In this document: positions 47,154-56,053 of the stretch, piece after piece
Numbering within the stretch: position 1 is the stretch's first letter
How the letters are laid out: the number at the start of each line of letters is the position of its first letter
Source: an uncultured Burkholderiales bacterium
GTDB lineage: Bacteria > Pseudomonadota > Gammaproteobacteria > Burkholderiales > Burkholderiaceae_C
Assembly (NCBI GenBank): GCA_903886485.1
Contig: CAISMH010000017.1
Coordinates: 310,001-374,000, forward strand
Reading direction: 5' to 3'
Length of the DNA: 64,000 nt
Program-made: the position numbers and the translations under genes
Notes under the pieces: model-generated
Database searches by the model: none
What the model was told of the DNA's origin: nothing
What the model saw: the letters and a program-made list of their open reading frames with translations, nothing else

Positions 47154-48641
47154 TTATGTCACCTTCTTCACCACCGCATAGCGCGCCAGTGTGTGCGCAC
47201 GCGCCTCTGCGTGGTCCACGATAGGTCGTGGGTAATCACGCCCCAACACCAAGCCTGCTTCTTCCAACTCCATCGGTTTGGCCAACCACGGTGCGTGAAT
47301 GGCCTTGTTGTTGAGCTTGCTGAGTGCCGGTACATAGCGGCGAATGAACTTGCCTTCGGGGTCAAACTTCTCGCTTTGGTTGGTGGGGTTGAAGATGCGA
47401 AAGTAAGGCTGCGCATCGCAGCCGCTGGAGCTGGCCCATTGCCACCCACCGTTGTTGGCGGCGAGGTCAAAATCATTCAGGTGCTCGGCAAAGTAGCGTT
47501 CGCCCCAGCGCCAATCAATGCCTAAGTCTTTCGTCAAAAAGCTCGCTACCACCATGCGCAGGCGGTTGTGCATGTAGCCGGTTTGGTTGATTTGCGCCAT
47601 CGCCGCATCCACCAGCGGATAGCCAGTGCGGCCCTCGCACCACGCAGCAAAGAGTTCTTTGGCGTGTTTGTGCTGGTCCCACTTGATCTCGTTGTATTCG
47701 GGCTTGAACGCACCCGTCACCACACGTGGGTGGTGGTGCAAGATTTGGTGATAAAAATCGCGCCAAATCAGCTCAGACAACCACACCTCCGCGCCTTTCG
47801 AGCCCACCAACATGCGCTTGTAGGCCGTTGAGGCCAGCTGACGAATCGACACCGTGCCAAAGCGCAGGTGCACACCCAAGTAGCTGGGGCCTTTGATGGC
47901 GGGGAAGTTGCGGGCCTCGTCGTACTTGTCCATGCGCTCGAAAAAGTCTTCAAACAAGGCCAAGCCGCCGGGGCTGCCCGTGGGCACGTGCAGGCTGCTG
48001 AGGTTGGTGGGCGCAAAGCCAATCTCGGCCAGCGTGGGGACCGGCATTTGATAGGCCTTGGGCCGCGCAGCCAAGGCCTTGATGTATTTGCCCACCGGAT
48101 ACGACTTCAAGAAATAGTCGTTCACCTTTTGCAGCCACGCGTTTTTGTAGGGGGTGAACACGCCGTAGGGCTTGCCCATTTGTGTGAGCACTTCGCTGCG
48201 TTCAAAAATCACATGGTCTTTGAAGGTTTGAAAACCAATGCCAAAGTTAGCCAAACCACCGCGCACCTTCGCGTCACGGGCCAGCGCATCGGGCTCGTCA
48301 TCGTGGTTGGCAAACACCTCTTGCACACCCAGCTCGTGGGCCAAGCGTGGCAGTTCTGTTTCGGACACGGCATGGCGCACGATCAAGCCCGCACCCGCTT
48401 GGCCCGCCACGGCATGCAGCTCGGCATCGAGCGCGACCAGTGATTCGCGGATGAACTCCACGCGGCGGTCAATTCGTGGCAAAGCGTCCAAGATGGTTTT
48501 ATCAAACACGAACACGCAATGCACTTGCTTGCAGCTTTTGAGCGCGTGGTAGAGCGCCGCGTTGTCAAACGCGCGCAGGTCGCGGCGAAACCACATCAGA
48601 CCTTTGTCGACGTGCGGTGAATGAGGCGAGAGCTTAGGCAT
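47154..48641 (-). CDS. phrB: Deoxyribodipyrimidine photolyase
   Basis: 495 residues from the ATG at 48641, with an AAAGGG ribosome-binding site before it; a GTG two codons earlier is possible. The N-terminal photolyase alpha/beta domain opens GLMWFRRDLRAFDNAAL. The FAD-binding helical domain has the SELIWRDFYHQIL and NNGGWQWASSSGCDAQPYFRIFNP motifs, with GYMHNRLRMVVASFL between. Repairs cyclobutane dimers using light, which fits a sunlit freshwater habitat. Single gene divergent from yqgE. Confidence 0.96.
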   Translation of the reverse strand: MPKLSPHSPHVDKGLMWFRRDLRAFDNAALYHALKSCKQVHCVFVFDKTILDALPRIDRRVEFIRESLVALDAELHAVAGQAGAGLIVRHAVSETELPRLAHELGVQEVFANHDDEPDALARDAKVRGGLANFGIGFQTFKDHVIFERSEVLTQMGKPYGVFTPYKNAWLQKVNDYFLKSYPVGKYIKALAARPKAYQMPVPTLAEIGFAPTNLSSLHVPTGSPGGLALFEDFFERMDKYDEARNFPAIKGPSYLGVHLRFGTVSIRQLASTAYKRMLVGSKGAEVWLSELIWRDFYHQILHHHPRVVTGAFKPEYNEIKWDQHKHAKELFAAWCEGRTGYPLVDAAMAQINQTGYMHNRLRMVVASFLTKDLGIDWRWGERYFAEHLNDFDLAANNGGWQWASSSGCDAQPYFRIFNPTNQSEKFDPEGKFIRRYVPALSKLNNKAIHAPWLAKPMELEEAGLVLGRDYPRPIVDHAEARAHTLARYAVVKKVT

Positions 48642-48663
48642 GTTCACCCTTTAAAATTGCTGC

Positions 48664-49353
48664 ATGACCGCTGATTCTCCCTCCATCAACCTGACGCATC
48701 ATTTTTTGATCGCCATGCCCAGTTTGGAGGATGAGGCTTTTGCCAAAAGCGTGGTCTATGTGTGCGAGCACAGCGAACGCGGCGCACTGGGCTTGGTCAT
48801 CAACAAACCCGGCGAACTCTCGATGCAGGGTTTGTTCGACAAAGTCGATTTGCCCCTCCATCGTCAAGACCTGATCAACGCCCCCGTGCTGCAAGGTGGC
48901 CCCGTGCATACCGAACGTGGCTTTGTGTTGCACGATGCCATGTGGGCGCAAGTGCCTGAGGATGGCGCCCCCCAAAAGGATGCCATTGACGCAGCCCAAG
49001 AGGAGGCCGTTGACGCAGCCCAAGAGGCTGCGGCCCTCACCGCCGTGAGTGGCAAAGAATCTGTGTATGCCTCCACCATGACCATTCCCGGCGGCTTGGA
49101 GATGACCACCTCCAAAGACGTGCTCGAAGCCTTGTCGATGGGCGCGGGCCCTAAGCGTGTGTTGATTTCTTTGGGTTACTCCGCTTGGGGCGAAGGTCAG
49201 TTGGAGTCTGAGTTGGCCGAAAACAGTTGGCTCACCGTGGGTGCAGACACCGCCGTGATTTTTGACACCCCTGTGGAGCAACGCTACGAACGCGCCATGA
49301 AGCTGTTGGGCCTAGAGCCTTGGATGTTGTCCAACGACGTGGGTCATTCATGA
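48664..49353 (+). CDS. yqgE: YqgE/AlgH family protein with internal duplicated Ala/Glu insert
   Basis: 229 residues; family members are about 185-200. The opening LTHHFLIAMPSLEDEAFAKSVVYVCEHS and the NSWLTVGADTAVIFD region are characteristic of UPF0301. Between the first and second halves (about residues 98-123) lies an Ala/Asp/Glu/Gln-rich insert made by a 24-bp tandem duplication. Function is unclear in general; the gene is often beside ruvX. The stop overlaps the ruvX ATG (ATGA). Confidence 0.93.
   Translation: MTADSPSINLTHHFLIAMPSLEDEAFAKSVVYVCEHSERGALGLVINKPGELSMQGLFDKVDLPLHRQDLINAPVLQGGPVHTERGFVLHDAMWAQVPEDGAPQKDAIDAAQEEAVDAAQEAAALTAVSGKESVYASTMTIPGGLEMTTSKDVLEALSMGAGPKRVLISLGYSAWGEGQLESELAENSWLTVGADTAVIFDTPVEQRYERAMKLLGLEPWMLSNDVGHS
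48986..49027 (+). repeat. 24-bp tandem duplication inside yqgE
   Basis: The 18-base unit TTGACGCAGCCCAAGAGG occurs at 48986-49003 and again at 49010-49027, a 24-bp period encoding two DAAQE-type octapeptides. It is in frame and causes the insert noted in yqgE. Confidence 0.9.
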
Positions 49354-49841
49354 GCACAGCACTGGATGTGACCGCACAAGTTGCCGCGCCTGCGTCGGAC
49401 GCCGCATCTTCGTCTGGCGCGCCGTTGGCATCTGCGGCCAAGCCTCTCGTGCCAGCCCACTTTCAATCTTTTCTCGCGTTTGACTTCGGCGTCAAACGCA
49501 CTGGCGTCGCCTATGGCAGTCGCATGCTGCGCGAGGCACAACCGCAGGCCACGGTCAATGCCGAAGGCGATGCCCGTTGGGCGCTCATCACCCAGCGCAT
49601 TGCCGAGTGGCAACCCGACGCCTTGGTGGTGGGCGTGCCGTATCACCCCGACGGTGCGGCCCACGAGAACACGGCCAAGGCCAAAAAATTTGCGCGCCAG
49701 TTGAACGGGCGTTACCAGCTGCCCGTGTTTGAAGTGGACGAACGCTACAGCACCACCGAAGCGCACAGTCAAGGTGCCAAAGATGCAGACGCGGCCTCGG
49801 CGTGCATCATCCTCAACCAATTTTTTCGAGAGAACTTATGA
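49350..49841 (+). CDS. ruvX: YqgF/RuvX, Holliday-junction-resolvase-like rRNA maturation nuclease
   Basis: 163 residues. An N-terminal Ala/Ser-rich extension of about 35 residues precedes the RNase H-like core, which starts SFLAFDFGVKRTGVAYG (first catalytic Asp). VVGVPYHPDGAAHENTAKAKKFA and VDERYSTTEAHSQ (acidic residues) follow. YqgF trims the 5' end of 16S rRNA in E. coli. Coupled by ATGA to yqgE before it and pyrR after it. Confidence 0.93.
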   Translation: MSTALDVTAQVAAPASDAASSSGAPLASAAKPLVPAHFQSFLAFDFGVKRTGVAYGSRMLREAQPQATVNAEGDARWALITQRIAEWQPDALVVGVPYHPDGAAHENTAKAKKFARQLNGRYQLPVFEVDERYSTTEAHSQGAKDADAASACIILNQFFRENL

Positions 49842-50353
49842 GTACCCACGGAAACCTCATGCTAGATGCGGAGAGCTTGTATGCCGAGCTGCTCAAAGGC
49901 GTGCGCAGTCTGCTCACGCCCACCACACGTTTGGTCGGCATTACCTCGGGCGGGGCTTGGTTGGCAGCGCGCTTGCAAAAAGATTTGGGCTTGGAAGGCG
50001 AGGCGGGCAGCATCTCATCGGCCATGCACCGCGACGACTTTGCACAACGCGGCTTGGCCGATGGCGGTGCAACCAAGCTGCCGTTTGAAGTCAACGGCGC
50101 ACACCTCATCGTGCTCGACGACGTGCTCTACACCGGCCGCACCATTCGTGCGGTGTTGAACGAGTTGTTTGACTACGGCCGTCCTGCTCAGGTGCAGCTC
50201 GCCGTGCTGGTGGATCGGGGCGGGCGCGAGTTGCCCATTCAGGCCGACTTCGCCGCGGCACGCGTGGCCTTGCCTGCCGCCCAATCGCTGGCTTTGACCA
50301 AGGCAGACAACGGCCAATTTAATTTCTCCGTCGAGAGCGACGCAAAGGCCTAA
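49838..50353 (+). CDS. pyrR: PyrR: pyrimidine operon regulator / uracil phosphoribosyltransferase
   Basis: 171 residues from the ATG at 49838, overlapping the ruvX stop. PRT fold with the PRPP-binding loop LIVLDDVLYTGRTIRAVLNEL and the RGGRELPIQADFA region typical of PyrR. In Bacillus it binds pyr mRNA; in Proteobacteria its regulatory role is less clear. Precedes pyrB by 3 bp. I see no obvious leader attenuator here, as it lies within the operon. Confidence 0.93.
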   Translation: MSTHGNLMLDAESLYAELLKGVRSLLTPTTRLVGITSGGAWLAARLQKDLGLEGEAGSISSAMHRDDFAQRGLADGGATKLPFEVNGAHLIVLDDVLYTGRTIRAVLNELFDYGRPAQVQLAVLVDRGGRELPIQADFAAARVALPAAQSLALTKADNGQFNFSVESDAKA

Positions 50354-50356
50354 ATC

Positions 50357-51319
50357 ATGCTTTACAAACGCAACCCCCAACTCAACAAAAACGGCGAGCT
50401 GATTCACCTGCTCTCCACCGAAGGTTTGTCGCGCGACATCCTCACCCACATCTTGGACACCGCGGCCAACTTTGTGTCGGTCAACGACCGCGAAGTCAAG
50501 AAGGTCCCGCTCTTGCGAGGCAAAAGCGTGTTCAATCTGTTCTTCGAGAACAGCACACGCACCCGCACCACCTTCGAGATTGCCGCCACGCGCTTGTCCG
50601 CGGACGTGTTCAACCTCGACATCGCGCGTTCATCCGCAGCCAAGGGCGAATCTCTGCTCGACACCATCGCCAACCTGAGTGCCATGGCGGCGGACATTTT
50701 TGTGGTGCGCCACAGCGAGTCCGGTGCGCCTTACCTGATTGCCGAACACGTGGCCCCGCATGTGCACGTGGTCAACGCCGGTGACGGCCGTCACGCACAC
50801 CCCACGCAGGGTTTGCTGGACATGTACACCATCCGTCACTACAAAAAAGATTTCACCAACCTCACGGTGGCCATCGTGGGCGATGTGTTGCACTCACGTG
50901 TGGCGCGTTCTGACATTCACGCGCTCACCACACTCGGCTGCGCCGAAGTGCGCGTGGTGGGCCCCAAGACTTTGGTGCCCAGCGACTTGTCCGCCATGGG
51001 CGTGAAGGTCTTCAACAACCTCGAAGAAGGCATCAAGGGCTGTGATGTGGTCATCATGCTGCGCTTGCAAAACGAGCGCATGAGTGGCGCCTTGTTGCCG
51101 TCGAGCCAAGAATATTTCAAATCGTTTGGCCTCACGCAAGAGAAGCTGCAACTGGCCAAGCCGGATGCCATCGTCATGCATCCGGGCCCCATCAACCGTG
51201 GGGTGGAGATTGACTCGGCCGTGGTCGATGGGCCGCAGAGTGTCATCTTGTCGCAGGTGACCTTTGGTATTGCTGTGCGTATGGCCGTGATGTCTATCGT
51301 GGCGGGGAATGAAGCATGA
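50357..51319 (+). CDS. pyrB: Aspartate carbamoyltransferase catalytic chain
   Basis: 320 residues. The carbamoyl-phosphate motif [19 protein letters not shown], the [18 protein letters not shown] motif and the C-terminal [12 protein letters not shown] are diagnostic. It makes carbamoyl-aspartate in pyrimidine synthesis. No pyrI regulatory gene follows; instead it overlaps by 4 bp a dihydroorotase homolog, the class A arrangement in which the enzyme forms a dodecamer with PyrC'. Confidence 0.97.
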   Translation: MLYKRNPQLNKNGELIHLLSTEGLSRDILTHILDTAANFVSVNDREVKKVPLLRGKSVFNLFFENSTRTRTTFEIAATRLSADVFNLDIARSSAAKGESLLDTIANLSAMAADIFVVRHSESGAPYLIAEHVAPHVHVVNAGDGRHAHPTQGLLDMYTIRHYKKDFTNLTVAIVGDVLHSRVARSDIHALTTLGCAEVRVVGPKTLVPSDLSAMGVKVFNNLEEGIKGCDVVIMLRLQNERMSGALLPSSQEYFKSFGLTQEKLQLAKPDAIVMHPGPINRGVEIDSAVVDGPQSVILSQVTFGIAVRMAVMSIVAGNEA

Positions 51320-52632
51320 ACATCCTGATTCAAAACGGTCGTGTCATCGACCCAGCCTCTGGCTTTGACCACGCCGCTGATGTGGCGGTGGCTGATGGGC
51401 ATGTCGTTGCCATCGCGAAGACGGGCGAGAAGTTGCCCGCCAACTTCAAAGCCGAACAAACCATCGACGCCAAGGGCTGCATCGTGGCGCCCGGCTTGGT
51501 GGACTTGCAAGTGCGCTTGCGCGAACCCGGCTACGAACACGAAGGCATGCTGGCCTCCGAACTCACCGCCGCAGTGGCCGGTGGCGTCACCAGCCTCGTG
51601 TGCCCGCCCGACACCGACCCCGTGTTGGATGAGCCCGGTCTCATTGAGATGCTCAAGTTCCGCGCCGAGAAATTACACCGCGCCCGCGTCTTCCCGCTCG
51701 GCGCACTCACCCGTGGTTTGAAGGGCGAGGTGTTGACCGAAATGTCAGACCTCACCGACGCAGGCTGTGTGGGCTTTAGCCAAGCTGAAGTGCCCTTGGA
51801 AAACACCCAAGTCTTGCAACGCGCCTTGCAATACGCCGCCACCTTTGGCTACACCGTGTGGCTGCGCCCACAAGACATGCACCTAGGCAAAGGCGTGGCT
51901 GCCAGCGGCCCACTCGCCACCCGCTTGGGTTTGGGCGGTGTGCCTGTCGCCGCAGAAACCATTGCCTTGCACACCATCTTCGCCCTCATGCGCAGCACCC
52001 AAGCGCGTGTGCATTTGTGTCGCATCTCCAGCGCCGAAGGTGTGGCCTTGGTGCGTGCCGCCAAGCAAGAAGGTTTGGCCGTGACGGCAGACGTGAGCAT
52101 CAACTCGCTGCACCTGAGTGACCACGACATTGGCTACTTCGACAGCCGTGCCCGCGTCACCCCTGTGCTGCGCCAACAGCGTGACCGCGAGGCCTTGCGT
52201 GCGGCCTTGGCCGACGGCACCCTCGATGCCTTGGTGTCCGACCACACGCCAGTGGATGTGGACGCCAAAGCCTTGCCTTTTGCCGAGGCCGAGCCGGGGG
52301 CAACAGGCCTCGAGTTGCTACTCAGCCTTTCACTCAAGTGGGCGCAAGACAGCCAAGTGGGTGTGCTGCGCGCACTCGACGTGCTGACTGCACAGCCCGC
52401 CAAAGTCTTGGGCAAGTTGCAAGGTCAAAGCACCAGCTTGGGCCAGCTCCATGTGGGGGGCGTGGCCGACTTGGTGGTGTTCGACCCCACGGTGGCATGG
52501 CATGTCACCCCCGAGGCACTGCACAGCCAAGGCAAGCACACCCCGTTTGCGTTTGACATGACAGGCATGTCTTTGCCCGGTCGTGTCAAAGCCACCTTGG
52601 TGGCAGGCCGTGTGGCGTATCAAGCCGCTTGA
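51316..52632 (+). CDS. Dihydroorotase-like protein PyrC', probably inactive partner of PyrB
   Basis: 438 residues with an amidohydrolase fold (urease-like beta domain at both ends, [22 protein letters not shown]). The metal-binding His-x-His that should sit at residues 65-67 is Gln-Val-Arg. The later His of HxCHVS is Arg236 (RVHLCRISS), and the TPHH motif is SINSLH (261-266). Only the final Asp309 (SDHTPVD) is kept. By comparison with Pseudomonas PyrC' it is most likely a catalytically dead subunit that stabilises PyrB; an active dihydroorotase must be elsewhere. Overlaps plsC by 1 bp. Confidence 0.88.
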   Translation: MNILIQNGRVIDPASGFDHAADVAVADGHVVAIAKTGEKLPANFKAEQTIDAKGCIVAPGLVDLQVRLREPGYEHEGMLASELTAAVAGGVTSLVCPPDTDPVLDEPGLIEMLKFRAEKLHRARVFPLGALTRGLKGEVLTEMSDLTDAGCVGFSQAEVPLENTQVLQRALQYAATFGYTVWLRPQDMHLGKGVAASGPLATRLGLGGVPVAAETIALHTIFALMRSTQARVHLCRISSAEGVALVRAAKQEGLAVTADVSINSLHLSDHDIGYFDSRARVTPVLRQQRDREALRAALADGTLDALVSDHTPVDVDAKALPFAEAEPGATGLELLLSLSLKWAQDSQVGVLRALDVLTAQPAKVLGKLQGQSTSLGQLHVGGVADLVVFDPTVAWHVTPEALHSQGKHTPFAFDMTGMSLPGRVKATLVAGRVAYQAA

Positions 52633-53366
52633 TGCGCAGCCTAAAAGCCATCGCTAAATTTGTGCGTGTCATCGCGTGGGTGTTGCGTGGCTATTGGATG
52701 GTGCGCACCGCGTTTCCTCAACTCAACGACACACAACAAGCCCGGGCCGTAGAGGTGTGGGCGCGTGGCATGTTGGCCATCATCGGCATTGAGGTGCGCG
52801 TCAAAGGTCACCCCGCACACGGCCCTGTGTTGATGGCCGCCAATCACATCTCATGGCTGGACATTTTGGTCATGCACGCCGCGTGTCATTGCCGCTTTGT
52901 GGCCAAGTCTGAAATTCGCAGCTGGCCTTTGGTGGGTGTGCTCACCACGGGTGGCGGCTCGCTCTACATCGAACGCGGCTCGCGTCACGACGCCATGCGC
53001 GTGGTGCACCAAATGGCCGAAGCTTTGCAGCAAGGCCACGTGTTGGCGGTGTTTCCAGAAGGTGCCACGGGTGATGGCATCACCGTGTTGCCGTTTCATG
53101 CCAATTTGTTGCAAGCCGCGATTGCAGCCAATGCGCCCATTCAACCGGTGGCTTTGCAGTTCATGGATGCGCACACACAAGAACGCAGCTTGGCCCCTTG
53201 TTACCACGACCATGACACCTTGATCAGCTCCTTGTGGCGCACCCTCTGCGCGCCCCCCTTACTGGCGCAAGTGCGCTATGGGGATCAGCAACAGGCGCAA
53301 GGTCGCCACCGTCGAGCGTGGGCGCAAAGCCTGCAGGCTGATGTGGCGCAACTGACGCAGCGCTGA
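52632..53366 (+). CDS. plsC: 1-acyl-sn-glycerol-3-phosphate acyltransferase
   Basis: 244 residues from the ATG at 52632 (TGATG overlap with the previous gene). An N-terminal hydrophobic segment is followed by the acyltransferase block I NHISWLD (His-x4-Asp), block II GSLYIERGSRHD, and block III VFPEGATGDG. It acylates lysophosphatidic acid for phospholipid synthesis, downstream of the PlsX route encoded at 19 kb. Its position after the pyr genes is probably only operon packing. Confidence 0.93.
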   Translation: MRSLKAIAKFVRVIAWVLRGYWMVRTAFPQLNDTQQARAVEVWARGMLAIIGIEVRVKGHPAHGPVLMAANHISWLDILVMHAACHCRFVAKSEIRSWPLVGVLTTGGGSLYIERGSRHDAMRVVHQMAEALQQGHVLAVFPEGATGDGITVLPFHANLLQAAIAANAPIQPVALQFMDAHTQERSLAPCYHDHDTLISSLWRTLCAPPLLAQVRYGDQQQAQGRHRRAWAQSLQADVAQLTQR

Positions 53367-53371
53367 AACAC

Positions 53372-54649
53372 TCAGCGCAAGGTGTCAGCCCAAATGTTTT
53401 GCGCCCAATTCAAGGCGTAAATCCCCTCCAGCGCATTGGGCGCGTTGGACACACCACCCGAGCCTGCGACGGTTTTATACGTTTTTTCTTGTGCGTTGTA
53501 GGCGTGCACGGAGGCCACGTGGATGACCAACTTGTCGCTCACAAAGCTGTAACACGTGTTGGTGAGCAAGGGGTCTGGGTTGACGGGTAAGTCCGACAGT
53601 TGCGCCACGATGGCGGCAGCCGTGACCTTGCCTTGTGCGTTGGCCATGTGGCCAGACTTGGGCATGGCAGGAGCCAACAGAATCGAATCGCCAATCACGT
53701 GCACATCTTTGGCTTGGGTCGACTCGAAGGTTTGATAGTTCACACCGCACCAACGTGCGTTGGCATTGGCTAAGCCGCTTTGCACTGCAATCGTGCCCGC
53801 CCGCATGGTGGGCAGCACGTTGAGCACATCGGCCTTCACATCGTTTTGCACTTCAAACTTGACCGTGCGGGTCTTGCCATCGACCGCCAGCGTCCTGTGT
53901 TGAGGGCGGTATTCCACAATGCCTTGGTAATGGTCGGCCCAGAATTTTTTAAACAGCGGTCCTTTGGAGGTGACATCTGGGTTCGCATCCAAAATCAAGA
54001 CCTTGGATTTGGGCTTGTGCTGTTTGAAGTAATGCGCCACTTGACTCGCTCGCTCGTACGGACCGGGTGGGCATCGGTAAGGGGCCTCGGGGATGGTGAT
54101 GGCAAACACACCGCCATCGTCCATGTCCTCGAGTTGCTTGCGCAGCGCCAAGGTTTCGGGGCCAGCTTTCCATGCGTGCAAGATTTGCCCCGAGGCATGA
54201 GCCGTTGGCAAACCTTCAACGCTGTTGAGCATCAAGTCGATGCCGGGGGAGAGCACCAACTTGTCATAACGAATGCTTGCACCGCTGGCCAAGATGACGG
54301 TTTTTTTCTCGGCATCCACGCGGGTCACATAGTCGCGCACAAGATTCACGCCGTGGTTGCCAGACAGCTTGTCATAGGGCGTGGTGATGTCGTCCATGGT
54401 CTTGCTGCCCCCGATGACCAAGTTGGAGATCGGGCATGACACAAATGCAGCGTAGGGCTCAACCAGCGTGACATCGATTTTGTAGTTCGACAACATTCGG
54501 ATGTATTTCGCTGCGGTGGCCCCCCCATAGCCGCCACCCACCACGACCACGCGTGCTTTTTCTGGAATACGACCTGTCGAGGCGCAACCCACCAAAGTGC
54601 CCAAAGGGCCCAGCGCCAAAGCGGCGTTTACAAAACTGCGACGTTGCAT
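53372..54649 (-). CDS. fccB: Flavocytochrome c-type sulfide dehydrogenase flavoprotein subunit
   Basis: 425 residues from the ATG at 54649; a longer frame upstream adds 20 unrelated residues. The N-terminus MQRRSFVNAALALGPLGTLVGCAS has a twin-arginine-like motif and a lipobox-like LVGC, so export as a lipoprotein is possible. FAD-binding RVVVVGGGYGGATAAKYI follows, then the FccB Cys motif FVSCPISNLVIGG and a late Cys near TCYSFVSDKLVIHVAS. It oxidises sulfide (or acts on a related sulfur carrier) and passes electrons to the adjacent cytochrome c (fccA/soxE). Sulfide:quinone oxidoreductase is less likely given the adjacent cytochrome gene. Confidence 0.88.
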   Translation of the reverse strand: MQRRSFVNAALALGPLGTLVGCASTGRIPEKARVVVVGGGYGGATAAKYIRMLSNYKIDVTLVEPYAAFVSCPISNLVIGGSKTMDDITTPYDKLSGNHGVNLVRDYVTRVDAEKKTVILASGASIRYDKLVLSPGIDLMLNSVEGLPTAHASGQILHAWKAGPETLALRKQLEDMDDGGVFAITIPEAPYRCPPGPYERASQVAHYFKQHKPKSKVLILDANPDVTSKGPLFKKFWADHYQGIVEYRPQHRTLAVDGKTRTVKFEVQNDVKADVLNVLPTMRAGTIAVQSGLANANARWCGVNYQTFESTQAKDVHVIGDSILLAPAMPKSGHMANAQGKVTAAAIVAQLSDLPVNPDPLLTNTCYSFVSDKLVIHVASVHAYNAQEKTYKTVAGSGGVSNAPNALEGIYALNWAQNIWADTLR

Positions 54650-54659
54650 GGGGTGTCCT

Positions 54660-55040
54660 TTAGCGTTGGAGGCTGGCGTAATAGGCCGCGATGCTGTTGA
54701 TTTGCGCATCGGTCAAACCTTTGCTGAGTTGGTGCATCACCGTGGCAGGGCGTGTGCCCTCTTTGAAGGCCTTGAGCTGGGTCACCATGTCGGCCTTGGG
54801 CATGCCTGCTATGGCGGGAATGGCTGAGCCCTGCGTGGTACGGCCCTCGGTGCCGTGGCAACTGGCGCATGTCGCCGCGTTGGCGCGTTGGTACAAGTCT
54901 TCGGCTGCTGGCTGCGCATAAGCGCTTGAGACGGCGCATGCCAACACGGCGGCGGTCAGCGCCCAACGGTGTGGCCCCGAGGAGACTTGCGTCCCTTTGG
55001 CAGGTCGTGAACACACGAAGTGATGAACGTGGGGTTGCAT
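54660..55040 (-). CDS. fccA: Class I cytochrome c subunit (FccA/SoxE-like)
   Basis: 126 residues. Signal peptide around residues 22-43 (ALTAAVLACAVSSAYAQ), then a single haem c site CASCH in ANAATCASCHGTEGR. MHQLSKGLTDAQINSIAAYYASL ends the protein, with a likely Met ligand in the VMHQL stretch. Placed directly upstream of fccB (10 bp), so it should accept its electrons. An AGGAGA ribosome-binding site precedes the start. Monohaem, unlike the dihaem FccA of Allochromatium. Confidence 0.88.
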   Translation of the reverse strand: MQPHVHHFVCSRPAKGTQVSSGPHRWALTAAVLACAVSSAYAQPAAEDLYQRANAATCASCHGTEGRTTQGSAIPAIAGMPKADMVTQLKAFKEGTRPATVMHQLSKGLTDAQINSIAAYYASLQR

Positions 55041-55152
55041 GGTGAAGTCTCCTGCGAAGCCGCCTCCAAGGAGGCTTGCTCAATGATGAACCAAGCCAGC
55101 AGTCTAAGCGGATTTGCTCAGGCAAAATGCCTGCGACTCGACACAACACCAT

Positions 55153-55608
55153 ATGCGCAATCGCCGTCAAACCCTCCAGCACAGCTGGGCTGTCGCCACA
55201 CTTTTAGGCACGGCCGGTTGGCTGCCGTTCAACGCCATGGCGTTCGACAAAGCAGCCTTCGAAGCCAAGTCCATGGCTGCCGCACTGCAGGCCTTAGGTG
55301 CATCAGCGCCTGTGCCGAGCAAAGACGTCACCCTCATCGGCCCCGAGATTGCCGACAGCGGTGCCAGCGTCATGTTTGCTTTTGGCACCAGCTTGCCCCA
55401 TGTGAAACGGTTGTTCTTGTTTGTTGAAAAAAATCCGGCCACCTTGGTCGCCAGTTTTCAACTCAGTCCTGCGGTGGAGAGCCAATTCTCCTTACGCATC
55501 AAGATGAGCCAATCCTCCGATGTGTATGCCGTCGCTTTGCTGGAAGACGGCAAAACGTATTTCGCCAAGCGCGAGGTCAAAGTCACCCTCGGTGGCTGCG
55601 GCGAATGA
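55153..55608 (+). CDS. soxY: Thiosulfate/sulfur carrier SoxY
   Basis: 151 residues from the ATG at 55153. N-terminal signal peptide (about 1-29, basic then hydrophobic, ending MAFDKAAF). The C-terminal swinging arm holds the sulfur-carrying Cys149 in VKVTLGGCGE; most SoxY end in GGCGG, so the last residue differs. Binds oxidised sulfur intermediates as a heterodimer with SoxZ. Divergent from fccA with 112 bp between, which must contain both promoters. Confidence 0.92.
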   Translation: MRNRRQTLQHSWAVATLLGTAGWLPFNAMAFDKAAFEAKSMAAALQALGASAPVPSKDVTLIGPEIADSGASVMFAFGTSLPHVKRLFLFVEKNPATLVASFQLSPAVESQFSLRIKMSQSSDVYAVALLEDGKTYFAKREVKVTLGGCGE

Positions 55609-55623
55609 ACCGAGGAAAGCACC

Positions 55624-55941
55624 ATGTCTGACGCCTCGCGCATTCGCATCGTCCCCACGGACAGCAGTGCCCTCGTGCGGGTGCTGATGAGCCACGAGAT
55701 GGAGTCTGGCCAGCGCAAAGACAGCCATGGCAAACCCATTCCCGCTTGGCACATCCAAGAGGTCACGGTCTTGCTCAATGGCAAATCTGTGCTGAGTGCA
55801 GAGTGGGGCACCGCTGTGTCTAAGAACCCGTTTTGGCAGTTCACGCTCAAAGGCACCAAGGCGGGTGATCGCGTGACCATCCAGTGGAAAGACAACCGCG
55901 GCGACAGCCGCAGCGACGAGGCCACCATCGGCTCGATGTAA
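55624..55941 (+). CDS. soxZ: Sulfur carrier partner SoxZ
   Basis: 105 residues. Cytoplasmic-looking start MSDASRIRIVPTD without signal peptide, as is usual for SoxZ, exported in complex with SoxY. Immunoglobulin-like fold with VRVLMSHEMESGQRKDSHG, IPAWHIQEVTV and WKDNRGDSRSDEA. 15 bp after soxY. No soxA, soxB, soxX or soxCD genes are in this window. Confidence 0.92.
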   Translation: MSDASRIRIVPTDSSALVRVLMSHEMESGQRKDSHGKPIPAWHIQEVTVLLNGKSVLSAEWGTAVSKNPFWQFTLKGTKAGDRVTIQWKDNRGDSRSDEATIGSM

Positions 55942-56015
55942 TTCGCCTTAGATGTTTAGGTAATTAACAACCAAAAACTCTGTCGTTCCCTTTTGGCGCT
56001 GCTGCGCTAAGAATC

Positions 56016-56039
56016 CATCCATCGCAATTGAGATGGATG
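56016..56039 (+). repeat. 8-bp inverted repeat just upstream of the first sulfate-binding-protein gene
   Basis: CATCCATC at 56016-56023 and GATGGATG at 56032-56039 around an 8-base loop, immediately before the AAGGGA ribosome-binding site. It could be an operator or an RNA hairpin that shields the ribosome-binding site. Confidence 0.5.
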
Positions 56040-56053
56040 TAAAGGGAACCCAA

